64,000 bases of DNA, taken from Colias croceus (taxonomy: Eukaryota; Arthropoda; Insecta; Lepidoptera; Pieridae). The notes beneath the pieces were generated by a model that worked only from the letters and a program-made list of their open reading frames with translations, made no database searches and had not been told where the DNA came from. Position 1 is the stretch's first letter. Every line of letters begins with the position of its first letter. Both the position numbers and the translations under genes were made by a program. The stretch lies in NCBI RefSeq assembly GCF_905220415.1, contig NC_059567.1:2100989-2164988 (forward strand), read 5' to 3'. Positions 42,587 through 52,362 of this stretch are shown here, piece after piece.

Positions 42587-45349
42587 TTGGACAGAATTGC
42601 TTTTAACTGCGATATTATTGTTCTAACGGAGTGTTGGCTCTCGTGTCTAAGTAATAGTAATATCCCCTGTTTAGATAATTACTACATGTACTCTACTACA
42701 AAACATCTAAATCAGAGCGATGGTGTTGTGGTGTATATTAGAAGCGAATTAAATACAAAATATAAAGAATTAGATTTTAAAAACTCTGCCACAGGCTTAG
42801 TGGTTGAAATTGGTTGTGACATTGCCATATTATGTATATATAGATCACCATCTATAGTAAACACTGATTTATTCGTCTCTACTCTGAACGAAATACTACC
42901 TACCTTCTCCAGATTTAAATCTGTTATTTTAACTGGCGATATCAACTTAGACATTAAACCACAAACAACGGATCCTCGTTGTCACGACTACCTTAATGCC
43001 CTGGCATGTCATGGCTTTCTTCCCGCTCACACATTACCTACAAGAGGCCCCAACTGCCTAGATCACATAATTTTAAGAACTAAATCTCCATCACTTTCGC
43101 TTCTCTTAAACACGACAGTCACTGATCACTACTCTACCCTGCTTTGCGTCTATCGTAAAAAAATAAAAAACAATGAAACCTCGACTATATCTAAAATTGA
43201 TTTTAATAAATTAGACAAAATAATTGAACAAATAGATCTAGCACTTATATACTCTATCTCGAATGTTAATATTGCTACTGATACTCTCGTGTCACTCATC
43301 CAAAACGCTATTACTGAAAGCACGATTGTCAAAAAATTATCTGCTAAGAAAAAAATCCTAAAACCCTGGATCACTCCAGGACTACTTAGGTGTATAAAAC
43401 ACAGGGATGCACTTCACAAAAAATTTAAAAAATCACCCAACAACGAAACCCTAATGATCAGCTACAAACGATACAGAAATTTTTGTAATAATATATTAAA
43501 AAGAGTAAAAAGACAATTCGATACTAAGGAACTTAACAAAGCTGGAAATAATTTAAAAATTCTTTGGGATACTATAAAAAAAATTACTTACACTACAAAA
43601 CCAGAACACCGAACAAGTGATTTACTGACTCTGTCAAACTCACCGTCTCAGTCTTGTAACGACCTTAATAGTTTCTTTGTAGGAATAGGTGAGAGCCTTG
43701 CTAAAAATTTAATCAACAGCCACTCTTCAACGGGGCGAACTCTGCCGCAGTGTAAGAGTCCGGTAGCCTCTTTTGTTCTACTTGAAACCGATCCCAACGA
43801 AATTACGACTATTATACATTCTCTTAGAACGGATGCAGCATCCGGATGGGATGGTATTCCCCCTTCCGTTCTTAAACGATATTCGAAAACTTTGGCCCCT
43901 GTCCTAACCTATATTTTTAACCTGAGCTTCCAAACTTCTACTTTTCCCAGCTCTTTTCAAAAAGCTATCGTACACCCGATATACAAAGGAGGAGAAAAAG
44001 CTTCTCCTGGTAACTATCGCCCCATAGCAGTCCTCACTGCGTTGTCGAAGGTTCTTGAGCGCTTGGTAAATAATAGACTAATAAACTACTTAGAAAATTT
44101 CAAACTTATCTCATGTCAACAATTTGGTTTTAGGAGAAATAAAAGCACCACCGATGCAGTTCAGGAACTAACAACTTTTATTGTCAATAAGTTGAACTCA
44201 CAAAACAAGGTTCTTACAATATTCCTCGACCTCGCCAAAGCCTTCGATACCATTCGAACTTCCACGCTTCTAAATAAACTCGAAATAATAGGTATCCGAG
44301 GCTCGCAACTGGACTACTTTAGGAGCTACCTTGCGACTCGAACGCAAATGGTTAAAATAGGAGCTTACACAAGTAAGGAGCTTCCTATTCACTTTGGTGT
44401 ACCTCAAGGGAGTATACTTGGACCCACCTTATTTCTTGTCTTCATTAACGATCTTTGTAATGCCTATATACCTAACGCTAAGATAGTATCCTTTGCAGAT
44501 GACACTGCTGTAACATTCTTCGCAAATTCGTGGTCTGAAGTTCAAAACATCGCACAAAATGGCTTTAACTATATACATGAGTGGCTTATTACTAACACCC
44601 TGACATTGAATACTTCTAAAACAAAACTAATAACCTTTTCTCTTTCTTCAAAGTCACAACCTCAAACACCAATTTCAGTAAAAGCTCACTCCTGTCACAC
44701 GCCAACAACAGCTCTGTGTCACTGTCCAACCATTAATTCTGTAGATAATATTAGATACTTGGGCATAACTTTGGATAAACTTCTAAATTATAAAACTCAT
44801 ATTGGTCTCCTAACAACTAGGGTCAGAAAACTTATTTATATTTTTAAAAATTTGAGACACGTCACGAACACTGCCGTTCTACGTACCGTCTACTATGCCT
44901 TGTGCGAATCTATTGTCACATACTGTATTGTATGTTGGGGAGGTGCCGCAAAAACCATACTGAAGCCCCTCGAGGTGGCTCAAAGAGCAGTTATGAAAGT
45001 CTCCACGTTTAAACCTATGCAGTATTGTACAACCGACCTGTACAAAGATTGGAAGGTTCTCACCGTTAGACAACATTTTATTTTACAGACTATTATTTTA
45101 CAACACCGATTAACACCTCTAGTTACAACCTCGTTTCGACGAAAGAACAAAATCTGCACTGTTCCTCAGCCATATAGCATGTTCACCAAGAGGTTCTTTT
45201 ACTTCCTCGGACCCTATTTGTATAACAAAATTAATGATAGTCTTAGCATCTATGCCTTACCGTATTCTAAATGTAAATTAACCGTACGCTTCTTTCTATT
45301 AGGAAAAACTTATGACGAGACAGAACAACTTCTTGAGATACTGGCTTAA
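42587..45349 (+). CDS. LINE-3 endonuclease/reverse transcriptase, N-terminus short
   Basis: A 920-codon frame without stop. APE endonuclease motifs: IIVLTECWL, CIYRSPS, ILTGDINLDI, CLDHIIL and VTDHYSTLL; the first Asn-containing block is missing. Reverse transcriptase: AASGWDGIPPSVL, NYRPIAVLTALSKVLERL, QQFGFRRNKSTTDA, FLDLAKAFDTI, GVPQGSILGPTLF and catalytic SFADDTA. After it comes the Cys/His stretch CHTPTTALCHCPTINSVDNI, similar to LINE-1. The ATG at 42587 is only the first in frame of a truncated copy. It cannot nick DNA normally if the missing block is needed. Confidence 0.87.
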   Translation: MDRIAFNCDIIVLTECWLSCLSNSNIPCLDNYYMYSTTKHLNQSDGVVVYIRSELNTKYKELDFKNSATGLVVEIGCDIAILCIYRSPSIVNTDLFVSTLNEILPTFSRFKSVILTGDINLDIKPQTTDPRCHDYLNALACHGFLPAHTLPTRGPNCLDHIILRTKSPSLSLLLNTTVTDHYSTLLCVYRKKIKNNETSTISKIDFNKLDKIIEQIDLALIYSISNVNIATDTLVSLIQNAITESTIVKKLSAKKKILKPWITPGLLRCIKHRDALHKKFKKSPNNETLMISYKRYRNFCNNILKRVKRQFDTKELNKAGNNLKILWDTIKKITYTTKPEHRTSDLLTLSNSPSQSCNDLNSFFVGIGESLAKNLINSHSSTGRTLPQCKSPVASFVLLETDPNEITTIIHSLRTDAASGWDGIPPSVLKRYSKTLAPVLTYIFNLSFQTSTFPSSFQKAIVHPIYKGGEKASPGNYRPIAVLTALSKVLERLVNNRLINYLENFKLISCQQFGFRRNKSTTDAVQELTTFIVNKLNSQNKVLTIFLDLAKAFDTIRTSTLLNKLEIIGIRGSQLDYFRSYLATRTQMVKIGAYTSKELPIHFGVPQGSILGPTLFLVFINDLCNAYIPNAKIVSFADDTAVTFFANSWSEVQNIAQNGFNYIHEWLITNTLTLNTSKTKLITFSLSSKSQPQTPISVKAHSCHTPTTALCHCPTINSVDNIRYLGITLDKLLNYKTHIGLLTTRVRKLIYIFKNLRHVTNTAVLRTVYYALCESIVTYCIVCWGGAAKTILKPLEVAQRAVMKVSTFKPMQYCTTDLYKDWKVLTVRQHFILQTIILQHRLTPLVTTSFRRKNKICTVPQPYSMFTKRFFYFLGPYLYNKINDSLSIYALPYSKCKLTVRFFLLGKTYDETEQLLEILA

Positions 45350-45389
45350 GTGTAAACGTGACTCTTGCTTAGATATCTATAATATAATA

Positions 45390-45392
<3 letters not shown>

Positions 45393-45452
<60 letters not shown>
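45393..45452 (+). repeat. (CA)30 microsatellite
   Basis: An uninterrupted CA run in the LINE-3 3' UTR, followed by imperfect CA to 45493. Frames through it are not genes. Confidence 0.95.
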
Positions 45453-45455
<3 letters not shown>

Positions 45456-46154
45456 ACACAAACACACGCACACACATACACATACACACACAAATATATA
45501 TACATTCATAAGATACAGTTTCATTCGCCACACCCGCATTCTCTTATACACCTTAAATTTTACATATATTTTTTTTTCTCTTACTCCCTATTGTAACCAA
45601 TTTTAATTTATAATAATTAAGTACTTGCTAAGAGGCTTTTTGTGTATTTATTTTAGAGGCAAGCTGTTTCTCCTAAACACAGGTTGCCCAGTAACCTAGC
45701 TAGGGAAACATTGGCTTGTATAAATAATTGTTTTGGTAGCCTTTTTATTTATATACTTTTACATGAATATTAATTGTATACCTATTGTAATTGTAATTGT
45801 AAAGGATAAGTATAACGTAAATAAAAAATTCATTCATTCGAATTCATTCGATTCATTCGAAAATAGGGCCCACCTACACTTATCTCAAAGTTTTGCCTAC
45901 ACGTAATTTATAGGGTAGTTATTGGGGTACTTGAGTATTCCCTTACGTTGTTGACATGTTAACGAAACTTTATTGCTGTTTTAACTATTATTTTTAATGT
46001 TATTCTCAAGTGGGCAACCAGAAAAAGTTAAATGTTTCAAAATCACGTTCTTTCCGAATTCTCAATCACTTGTGTTCAAAGTCTCATTCTGAATGTTACT
46101 GTAGCACATTTTACTGTAGCACATTTAGCAGTTTCGGTATTATTCGTGATTATT

Positions 46155-47189
46155 ATGCCTGGATCTCGCGTTCATATGGATATGGAAACGGCAGCAAGAG
46201 CAGTTGCTTTGCTTCAAGAAGGAAATTCTCAGAAGTCGGTGGCAATACGTCTTGGTGTGTCACGTCGAGCTATCCGAAATGCTTGGGATCGTTATCAAGA
46301 GACAGGTAGTGTTGCTAGAAGACGTGGAACAGGAAGTACTCGGGCTACAACAGCCCAAGAGGACCGGTACATCAGACTAACAGCGCGTCGGCAGCGCACG
46401 GTAACCGCCCGTGCCTTACAAAATCAACTGCGGCAATCTACTGGCACGCGAGTGAGTGATCAAACCATTCGGAATCGACTTCATGAAGGTGGCCAAAGGT
46501 CCAGAACTCGCACTGTTCGACTGAAAATGACAAGTTCTCATCGTGCAGCACGATTAAGGTTTGCTCGTGATCACTCAGACTGGTCTATGGATAACTGGGG
46601 GACAGTACTGTTTACGGACGAAACTAAAGTGAAGTTTTTAAGTGACGATCGTCGAGTGCGTGTATGGAGAAGGGAAGGTGAACGTTTTTCTGAACCTTGT
46701 GTCCACGGAACAGACCGATTTGGAGGTCCAAGCGTCATGGTGTGGGGCGGCATTAGCCTACATGGCAAAACGGAGCTCGTAGTTCTTGATGGAGGTACCG
46801 TGACTGCTACTACCTATGTCGAACGGGTCATCCGGCCTCACGTGATCCCATTTTCACAAAGAATTGGCGAAGAATTCATCTTAATGCAAGATAATGCCCG
46901 CCCACATACAGCCCGTATCACTCAAAGAGCACTCTCTGATGCCAATATAAGAGTTCTGCCGTGGCCAGCCATGAGCCCTGACCTCAATCCAATAGAGCAT
47001 CTGTGGGATCAATTAAAAAGGAGCGTCAAAGCAAATTTCAGCAACGTAAACAGCCAACAAGATCTCATAAATGCTCTTAAAGTCTGTTGGGAGCAAATAC
47101 CTGAAGAAAATGTAACCCATTTGATTGAAAGTGTCCCAGATAGGCTCAGAGAGTGCATACGGAACAGAGAGGGTCCCACACGCTACTAA
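46155..47189 (+). CDS. Tc1-like transposase (DD34E), intact
   Basis: 344 codons from the ATG at 46155 (MPGSRVHMDMETAARAVALL), chosen over the ATG at 46032 because family proteins start near the helix-turn-helix. Paired-like DNA-binding domain: two helix-turn-helix parts (SQKSVAIRLGVSRRAIRNAW and TARALQNQLRQ). Catalytic triad: D in LFTDETKVKF, D in MQDNARPHT, E in NPIEHLWDQ, with 34 residues between the last two. It cuts the element out and inserts it at TA. A polyadenylation signal aataaa lies at about 47195. The protein could act on other copies although this copy's left end is broken. Confidence 0.92.
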   Translation: MPGSRVHMDMETAARAVALLQEGNSQKSVAIRLGVSRRAIRNAWDRYQETGSVARRRGTGSTRATTAQEDRYIRLTARRQRTVTARALQNQLRQSTGTRVSDQTIRNRLHEGGQRSRTRTVRLKMTSSHRAARLRFARDHSDWSMDNWGTVLFTDETKVKFLSDDRRVRVWRREGERFSEPCVHGTDRFGGPSVMVWGGISLHGKTELVVLDGGTVTATTYVERVIRPHVIPFSQRIGEEFILMQDNARPHTARITQRALSDANIRVLPWPAMSPDLNPIEHLWDQLKRSVKANFSNVNSQQDLINALKVCWEQIPEENVTHLIESVPDRLRECIRNREGPTRY

Positions 47190-47456
47190 TTACAAAATAA
47201 ACCAGATTTTTTTTGTTAATAAAGGTTTTATTGAAACTTTTGTCATGTGTCTTATTTGTGCAATTTTTCTCTAATACTGTTAATTTTGCATAATTTTCAT
47301 AAAATCGCTAATTTTTGCTTAAGTTTACGTTAAAAAAATTGTCCTACACTTGTCCTACACCTTGTTCGTTTATACCCATTCATAAAATAAGAAAAAAGTG
47401 AAGAGTTTTTACAACACAGCAAAAAATCAGGGTGGGCCCTATTTTGTTTTGAGTAG

Positions 47457-47713
47457 TTTACTAAGGGGAGTACTCTTAAACCGAGGTTCTACGACAAATG
47501 GGGTCTTTTTAGCGGTGAACGCGCAAACCTGTGTCTTTAGGGGATTGAACTCGACAAGATTAAGTTCGCCCCAATCCGAGACTTCTTGGAGAGAAGACTC
47601 GACTTCAGACACAAGTTTGTTTCGACTCTCATTGAGGCTTTCCTTTGAGGTGTTTGCACGGCCGGGATAAAGAGCATCCCCCGTACTGTCGTCTGCATAG
47701 CAATGAATGTTAC
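47457..47713 (-). pseudogene. LINE-4 reverse transcriptase middle piece (catalytic YADD)
   Basis: Minus translation reads IHCYADDSTGDALYPG and later SDWGELNLVEFNPLKTQVCA, the catalytic block and following conserved region of reverse transcriptase. It is bounded by the Tc1-like element on the left (TA at 47455-47456) and BEL-2 on the right. Confidence 0.8.
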
Positions 47714-47901
47714 TGTTAAAGTTGCATGTAAATATGTTATAGTACTAAGTTTAAGACTAGATGGCGCCACGCACCAATTGAATCGCGCTATTGAAGTTGT
47801 TTCTGCAAATTGTATAAGTGTTTTGTTGGTTTAATAAAGGCCTCTTTGTGCATTCAAATTTGTCTGTATTATTTACATCACCACTGGGTAGAAATTGTAC
47901 A
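47714..47901 (+). repeat. BEL-2 5' LTR
   Basis: TGTTAAAGTTGC to TTGTACA. TG...CA ends. Contains tttaataaagg, a probable polyadenylation signal. A primer-site-like tggtcctttcttgc starts at 47902. Confidence 0.93.
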
Positions 47902-48202
47902 TGGTCCTTTCTTGCTGGATATAAGCAAAAAGTTGACAGTGCACTGGTACACCTCGTTTGCTAAGTGAAGCACTCAAACTGGAGCGAAGAGCGACCCCTG
48001 GTAACCTGGAAGATCCAAGGCACGGCAGGCATTAGCTGAGCGGGAGGAGCCCCCCCCGAGTCATCAAGCTGCCTACGTGAGGGAACAGTACATCAGAGCG
48101 GATCATCTCTTCTCACAGGATCGGTGTCAGTTGTCATCTGTCATCACTCATATATGACAAGAAGCCAGCCTAGGTGACGTATGATGTTTGGCAGAATGGA
48201 GT

Positions 48203-48292
48203 CTGTCATTGAAGATCATTGACATTTACTGTCATTGAAGATCATTGACATTTACTGTCATTGAAGATTATTGACATTTGCTGTCAAATGTC
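48203..48292 (+). repeat. BEL-2 leader: 26-bp tandem repeat with hairpin potential
   Basis: ctgtcattgaagatcattga starts each unit, at about 48203, 48229 and 48255, with a partial fourth. Each unit can fold with stem TGTCA/TGACA. The leader otherwise (47902-48670) holds no long frame. Confidence 0.8.
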
Positions 48293-48670
48293 ATAACCCG
48301 GAACTCGATTGTGAAGTTTTAAGTGTCAGTAAGAATAAAAATAAAAATAAACTTTATGTGAATTTGAACTTTATATTGTTGGTCAATTTAACTTAGAAAA
48401 AGTGAATTATTTGAAAACTTATATTCGTTTACGTGTTTGCATGAACTTAGAATAGTCGTAAAAAAGTGGAGTGAAGGGGAATCTATGCCAAATTTATCAC
48501 AAAGGTTATATGTGTAAAGTAATAATTTTGGATTGTAAGAACTTGTTAGAAACACGTGAGTAGGTAAATTTAAGGTTATCCGTACGCATTGTTGTTTTAC
48601 GTATTTAATTATTATATTTAATATTTATTGTTACCAAGTTTGTTGAGATTAAGTTAGAATTGTTGTTAAA

Positions 48671-51600
48671 ATGGCTGAAAATTATTTTAAGCTGCAAGAC
48701 GATCTTGCCTCAAAGATTGTTAAGGGCAAAACTAATTTAAAGAAATCACCGAAAGAACGTATGACTTTGTCCTATTTAGAGACACGGTTAGAAAATTTAG
48801 AGTCACAATGGAACGAATTCCACAACACGCATAGTAAAATTGTATACGAAATGAAAAGAGAGGAATTTCAACGAACTGAGTATAATAAAAGTGAAATGTA
48901 TGATACAGTTGAGGAGGAATATTTAAATTACAAAACATTATTAAAGGAACAAATAAGCGAGTTTAAAGTAAAACATAATAATTTAAGTGTTAGTTCAAAT
49001 TGTCAGGAACCAAGGAAAGTGTTTGTAAAATTGCCTGAAATTGCCTTGCCTTCATTTTCAGGGCAATATTCTGATTGGACTAATTATAAAGATCTATTTT
49101 TATCTCTTATACATAATAATTCATCGCTTGATGATGTTCAGCGACTACATTACTTGAAGGGTTCACTTACTGGCGAGGCTGCAAACCTTGTAAAATCTAT
49201 CTGTGTCACAGCAGACAATTATAAAACTTGTTGGGATAGGTTGATGCTTAGGTATGACAACAAAAGGCTTATGGCAAATTCTATTATCAGAAAATTAATG
49301 AATCAAAAATCTTTGTCGCAGGAATCTGCCATTGCTATTCGACAGTTGTTGGACACTACTAGAGAGTGCTTACAATCTTTACAAAACATAGGAGTTGACT
49401 GCAGTTCATGGGATTTAATTCTCATTTATGTAATATGCCAGAAACTCGATCCGGAATCTAGGAGTAAATGGGAGTCTAAGGTAAGTGAAACTTGTGAAGG
49501 GTTGCCTAAGTACAAGCAGTTGGAGGATTTTCTTGAAACTAGATTTAGGTCACTGGAGTATAAATTGCCTGACAAGGGCCAAATTGCCGTACAGAGTACT
49601 TCAAAATTCTCTATGGGGACAACTATAGCGACTAGTGTATGCTTGTTCTGTTCTGAAAAACATAAGTTGGCTCATTGTAAGGCGTTTGCAAACGAAACTG
49701 TTGATGTCAGACGGCAGTTTGTGCAGACTCAACGATTATGCTTCAACTGTTTCAGTTCTGAACACTCTGCTTATGCATGTGCAGTGTCCACTACATGCCG
49801 TGTATGTAAGAAACGTCATCATACATTGTTACACCCTAAATTAACACAGGGCAGTAAGATGAATTCACATATGGAGACAGGTAAGGTTGTAGCTGTCGTG
49901 ACTGAAGCTGCATCACCATCATCAGAGACAGATTCAGATTGCAACGAATCTTCTGATGTAGTCACAAGTTGTGTTGCCACCTTTAGCAATACTGTGTTAC
50001 TGGCTACTGCTTTGGTGAATGTCAGATCACAAAATTCAGATGGTTCAGCTACCATTTTGAGATCTTTGTTAGATCAAGGTTCACAAGCAACATTTATCAC
50101 TGAAGCGGCTGTTCAGTTGTTGGGCATTAAGAAGCTTAAGGAAACAATAAAAATCTCTGGTGTAGGTAATAGCAAATCAATTATATCTAAGGCATCAGTG
50201 AATATATGTCTTACATCATGTTATGATTCCAAATTTACATTGAATGTTAAGGCCCATGTTTTAGATAAATTGACAACCTTGTTGCCAAACAATAAAATTG
50301 AGGTAATGGATACTTCTCAACTAGATTTGCCTAAATTAGAGCTAGCTGACCCTTCATTTAATATTCCAGGCGGCATTGATTTACTTCTAGGTGCAGAAGT
50401 TTATTGCAAAATCTTAATGCAAGGTTTACATCATGGTGTAGGTGGTAATTTTATAGCACAAAACACTAAATTTGGCTGGATTTTGTCTGGATTTATTGAT
50501 AATTCCAATATAAACCAGCAAACTGATAAGGGGGTTAATTGTCATACCATAACAATTAGTGAGCATAATGATGATGCTTTACTCAAGTTGTTTTGGGAAC
50601 TAGAATCTGAACCCACACAACACATTAAAATGATGACTGAAGAAGAAAAGGCATGTGAAGAGCTATTTGCAGCTACCACAAACCGAGATGAAACAGGAAG
50701 GTATATAGTCAAACTTCCATTTAAGGATCACGACCCTGCTTCTAAGTATGGTGAAGGTGAAATCATTGCATATAGGCGTTTTTTAATGCTTGAGAAACGA
50801 TTGTCTAATAACTCTGGCTTAAAGGAGGAGTATTGCAAGGTAATAAAGGAATACTTGGATATGGGTCACATGGAGTTATGTAAAAAAGGGAAGAAAGAGG
50901 GCGCAATATACTTACCCCATCACGCGGTAATTCGAGAAGATAAAGACACTTCAAAGGTAAGGGTTGTATTTGATGCCTCGTGCAAAGGATCAAATGGGGC
51001 ATCCCTTAATAGTGATCTTATGGTAGGTCCTAATTTACAACCGGAATTGAGACATTTAGTAATGAGATGGCGCTGTTTCCCCATATCATTAGTTGCAGAT
51101 ATAGTTAAAATGTATCGCCAGGTTAAGGTGACGGACGAAGACGCTGATTACCAGCGTATTCTCTGGCGCGTAAACCCTGATGATCCGATTCAACATTTCC
51201 GGTTGCTACGAGTCACCTTTGGAACTTCATCGGCACCTTATTTAGCCGTTCGTGCCCTGCAACAGGTAGCCCGAGATGAAGGGCCCAATTTTCCGGCGGC
51301 AGCGGAACGAGTTTTCACTGATTTTTTTGTCGACGATTTAATGACTGGTTGTCATACAGTGGAGGAGGGAATGCAAATTTATACACAAATGACTAAATTG
51401 CTCAAGTGTGCAGGATTTCCTCTTCAAAAATGGTCCAGTAATAGTAAAGAACTTTTAAAGAACATCGGGAAGAGTGACGCTCCAAACCTCGAGATCAAGA
51501 TTGACGAAATTACTAAGATTTTAGGAATAGCATGGAACAGAGAAATGGATAATTTTCATTTTAAGGTGAAGTTACCAACCCTGGGTAATAATTTGGTGAC

Positions 51601-52333
51601 GAAACGACGAGTTATATCCGATATTGCTAAATTATTCGATCCTTTAGGCTGGATAGCACCGGTTGTAACGAAGGCTAAGATCTTTATTCAAAGACTATGG
51701 CTGTCAGGTATAGATTGGGATACTCAATTGAGTCCCCAGTTACTAGAGGAATGGTTAAGTTTTAGAGAGGACTTAATCAATCTGGAGTCTTTCGTAATTC
51801 CTCGTTGGATGCAACTCAATAAGGGTGACTTGGTTTTGGAACTCCATGGCTTTTCAGATGCTTCCAACTTGGCGTATGCAGCCGTCGTTTATGCTAGAGT
51901 TGTTGATAAAAATAGAAATATTCATGTTCATCTCGTTACGTCTAAAACTCGTGTAGCACCGATAAAGCAGATTTCAATACCCCGCCTGGAATTGTGTGGG
52001 GCTGTCTTACTGTCAAAATTGCTACACGAAGTGAGCAATGTATTGAATGTTTCAAAAAATAACATTCATGCTTGGACAGACTCAACCATTGTACTCGCAT
52101 GGCTTAGTAGCCATCCAAGTAGATGGAAAACATTTGTTGCAAATAGGGTTTCTGATATTTTAACTTCAATGGACGGCAATCAATGGTCCCATGTTTCCAG
52201 CGAAGACAATCCTGCAGATAGCGCGTCGCGGGGTCTTCTGTCTAGTGAATTGGTTCGTAATGATCTCTGGAAAAAAGGACCCGATTATTTACACAAGTTT
52301 GAGAAAAACCATCAAACCGGAAGTGCAACCTAG
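48671..52333 (+). CDS. BEL-2 gag-protease-RT-RNase H
   Basis: 1220 codons from ATG 48671 (MAENYFKLQDDLASKIVKG). Gag (DUF1759-like; LPSFSGQYSDWTNYKDLF), Cys/His knuckles (CLFCSEKHKLAHC, CRVCKKRHHTLLH), protease with LLDQGSQ (D468), reverse transcriptase with FVDD (886-889), RNase H (ELHGFSDASNLAYA, WTDSTIVLAW, NPADSASRG). The frame ends at a TAG at 52331 because it slips near the A run 52304-52308; integrase continues in another frame. This is either a real one-base change that inactivates the copy, a programmed shift, or a sequence error. Confidence 0.92.
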   Translation: MAENYFKLQDDLASKIVKGKTNLKKSPKERMTLSYLETRLENLESQWNEFHNTHSKIVYEMKREEFQRTEYNKSEMYDTVEEEYLNYKTLLKEQISEFKVKHNNLSVSSNCQEPRKVFVKLPEIALPSFSGQYSDWTNYKDLFLSLIHNNSSLDDVQRLHYLKGSLTGEAANLVKSICVTADNYKTCWDRLMLRYDNKRLMANSIIRKLMNQKSLSQESAIAIRQLLDTTRECLQSLQNIGVDCSSWDLILIYVICQKLDPESRSKWESKVSETCEGLPKYKQLEDFLETRFRSLEYKLPDKGQIAVQSTSKFSMGTTIATSVCLFCSEKHKLAHCKAFANETVDVRRQFVQTQRLCFNCFSSEHSAYACAVSTTCRVCKKRHHTLLHPKLTQGSKMNSHMETGKVVAVVTEAASPSSETDSDCNESSDVVTSCVATFSNTVLLATALVNVRSQNSDGSATILRSLLDQGSQATFITEAAVQLLGIKKLKETIKISGVGNSKSIISKASVNICLTSCYDSKFTLNVKAHVLDKLTTLLPNNKIEVMDTSQLDLPKLELADPSFNIPGGIDLLLGAEVYCKILMQGLHHGVGGNFIAQNTKFGWILSGFIDNSNINQQTDKGVNCHTITISEHNDDALLKLFWELESEPTQHIKMMTEEEKACEELFAATTNRDETGRYIVKLPFKDHDPASKYGEGEIIAYRRFLMLEKRLSNNSGLKEEYCKVIKEYLDMGHMELCKKGKKEGAIYLPHHAVIREDKDTSKVRVVFDASCKGSNGASLNSDLMVGPNLQPELRHLVMRWRCFPISLVADIVKMYRQVKVTDEDADYQRILWRVNPDDPIQHFRLLRVTFGTSSAPYLAVRALQQVARDEGPNFPAAAERVFTDFFVDDLMTGCHTVEEGMQIYTQMTKLLKCAGFPLQKWSSNSKELLKNIGKSDAPNLEIKIDEITKILGIAWNREMDNFHFKVKLPTLGNNLVTKRRVISDIAKLFDPLGWIAPVVTKAKIFIQRLWLSGIDWDTQLSPQLLEEWLSFREDLINLESFVIPRWMQLNKGDLVLELHGFSDASNLAYAAVVYARVVDKNRNIHVHLVTSKTRVAPIKQISIPRLELCGAVLLSKLLHEVSNVLNVSKNNIHAWTDSTIVLAWLSSHPSRWKTFVANRVSDILTSMDGNQWSHVSSEDNPADSASRGLLSSELVRNDLWKKGPDYLHKFEKNHQTGSAT

Positions 52334-52362
52334 TTGTTACTGACGATGATTATGCTGAAGAA

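Larger units (their letters stand above)
42563..45859 (+). mobile_element. LINE-3: nearly full-length LINE inside the Tc1-like element
   Basis: Flanked by aaaata at 42557-42562 and 45860-45865, a 6-bp target duplication. It is slightly 5' truncated: the endonuclease starts after its first motif. 3' UTR 45350-45859 has a (CA)n run and ends in an (ATTC)-type tail (attcattcgaattcattcg). Confidence 0.8.
42549..47454 (+). mobile_element. Tc1-like transposon with LINE-3 inside its left end
   Basis: Ends are ctcaaaacaaaata (42549-42562) and its complement at 47441-47454, each next to TA (42547-42548, 47455-47456), the target duplication of Tc1/mariner. LINE-3 interrupts after 42562; the terminal repeat continues at 45860 as aaaatagggcccacc, matching ggtgggccctatttt on the right (47433-47447). 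So the terminal repeat is about 23 bp. It sits inside LINE-4. Confidence 0.8.

Noticed and set aside
45369..45551. Frames through the CA repeat
   Set aside because: Val/Cys and His/Thr runs are translations of the microsatellite.
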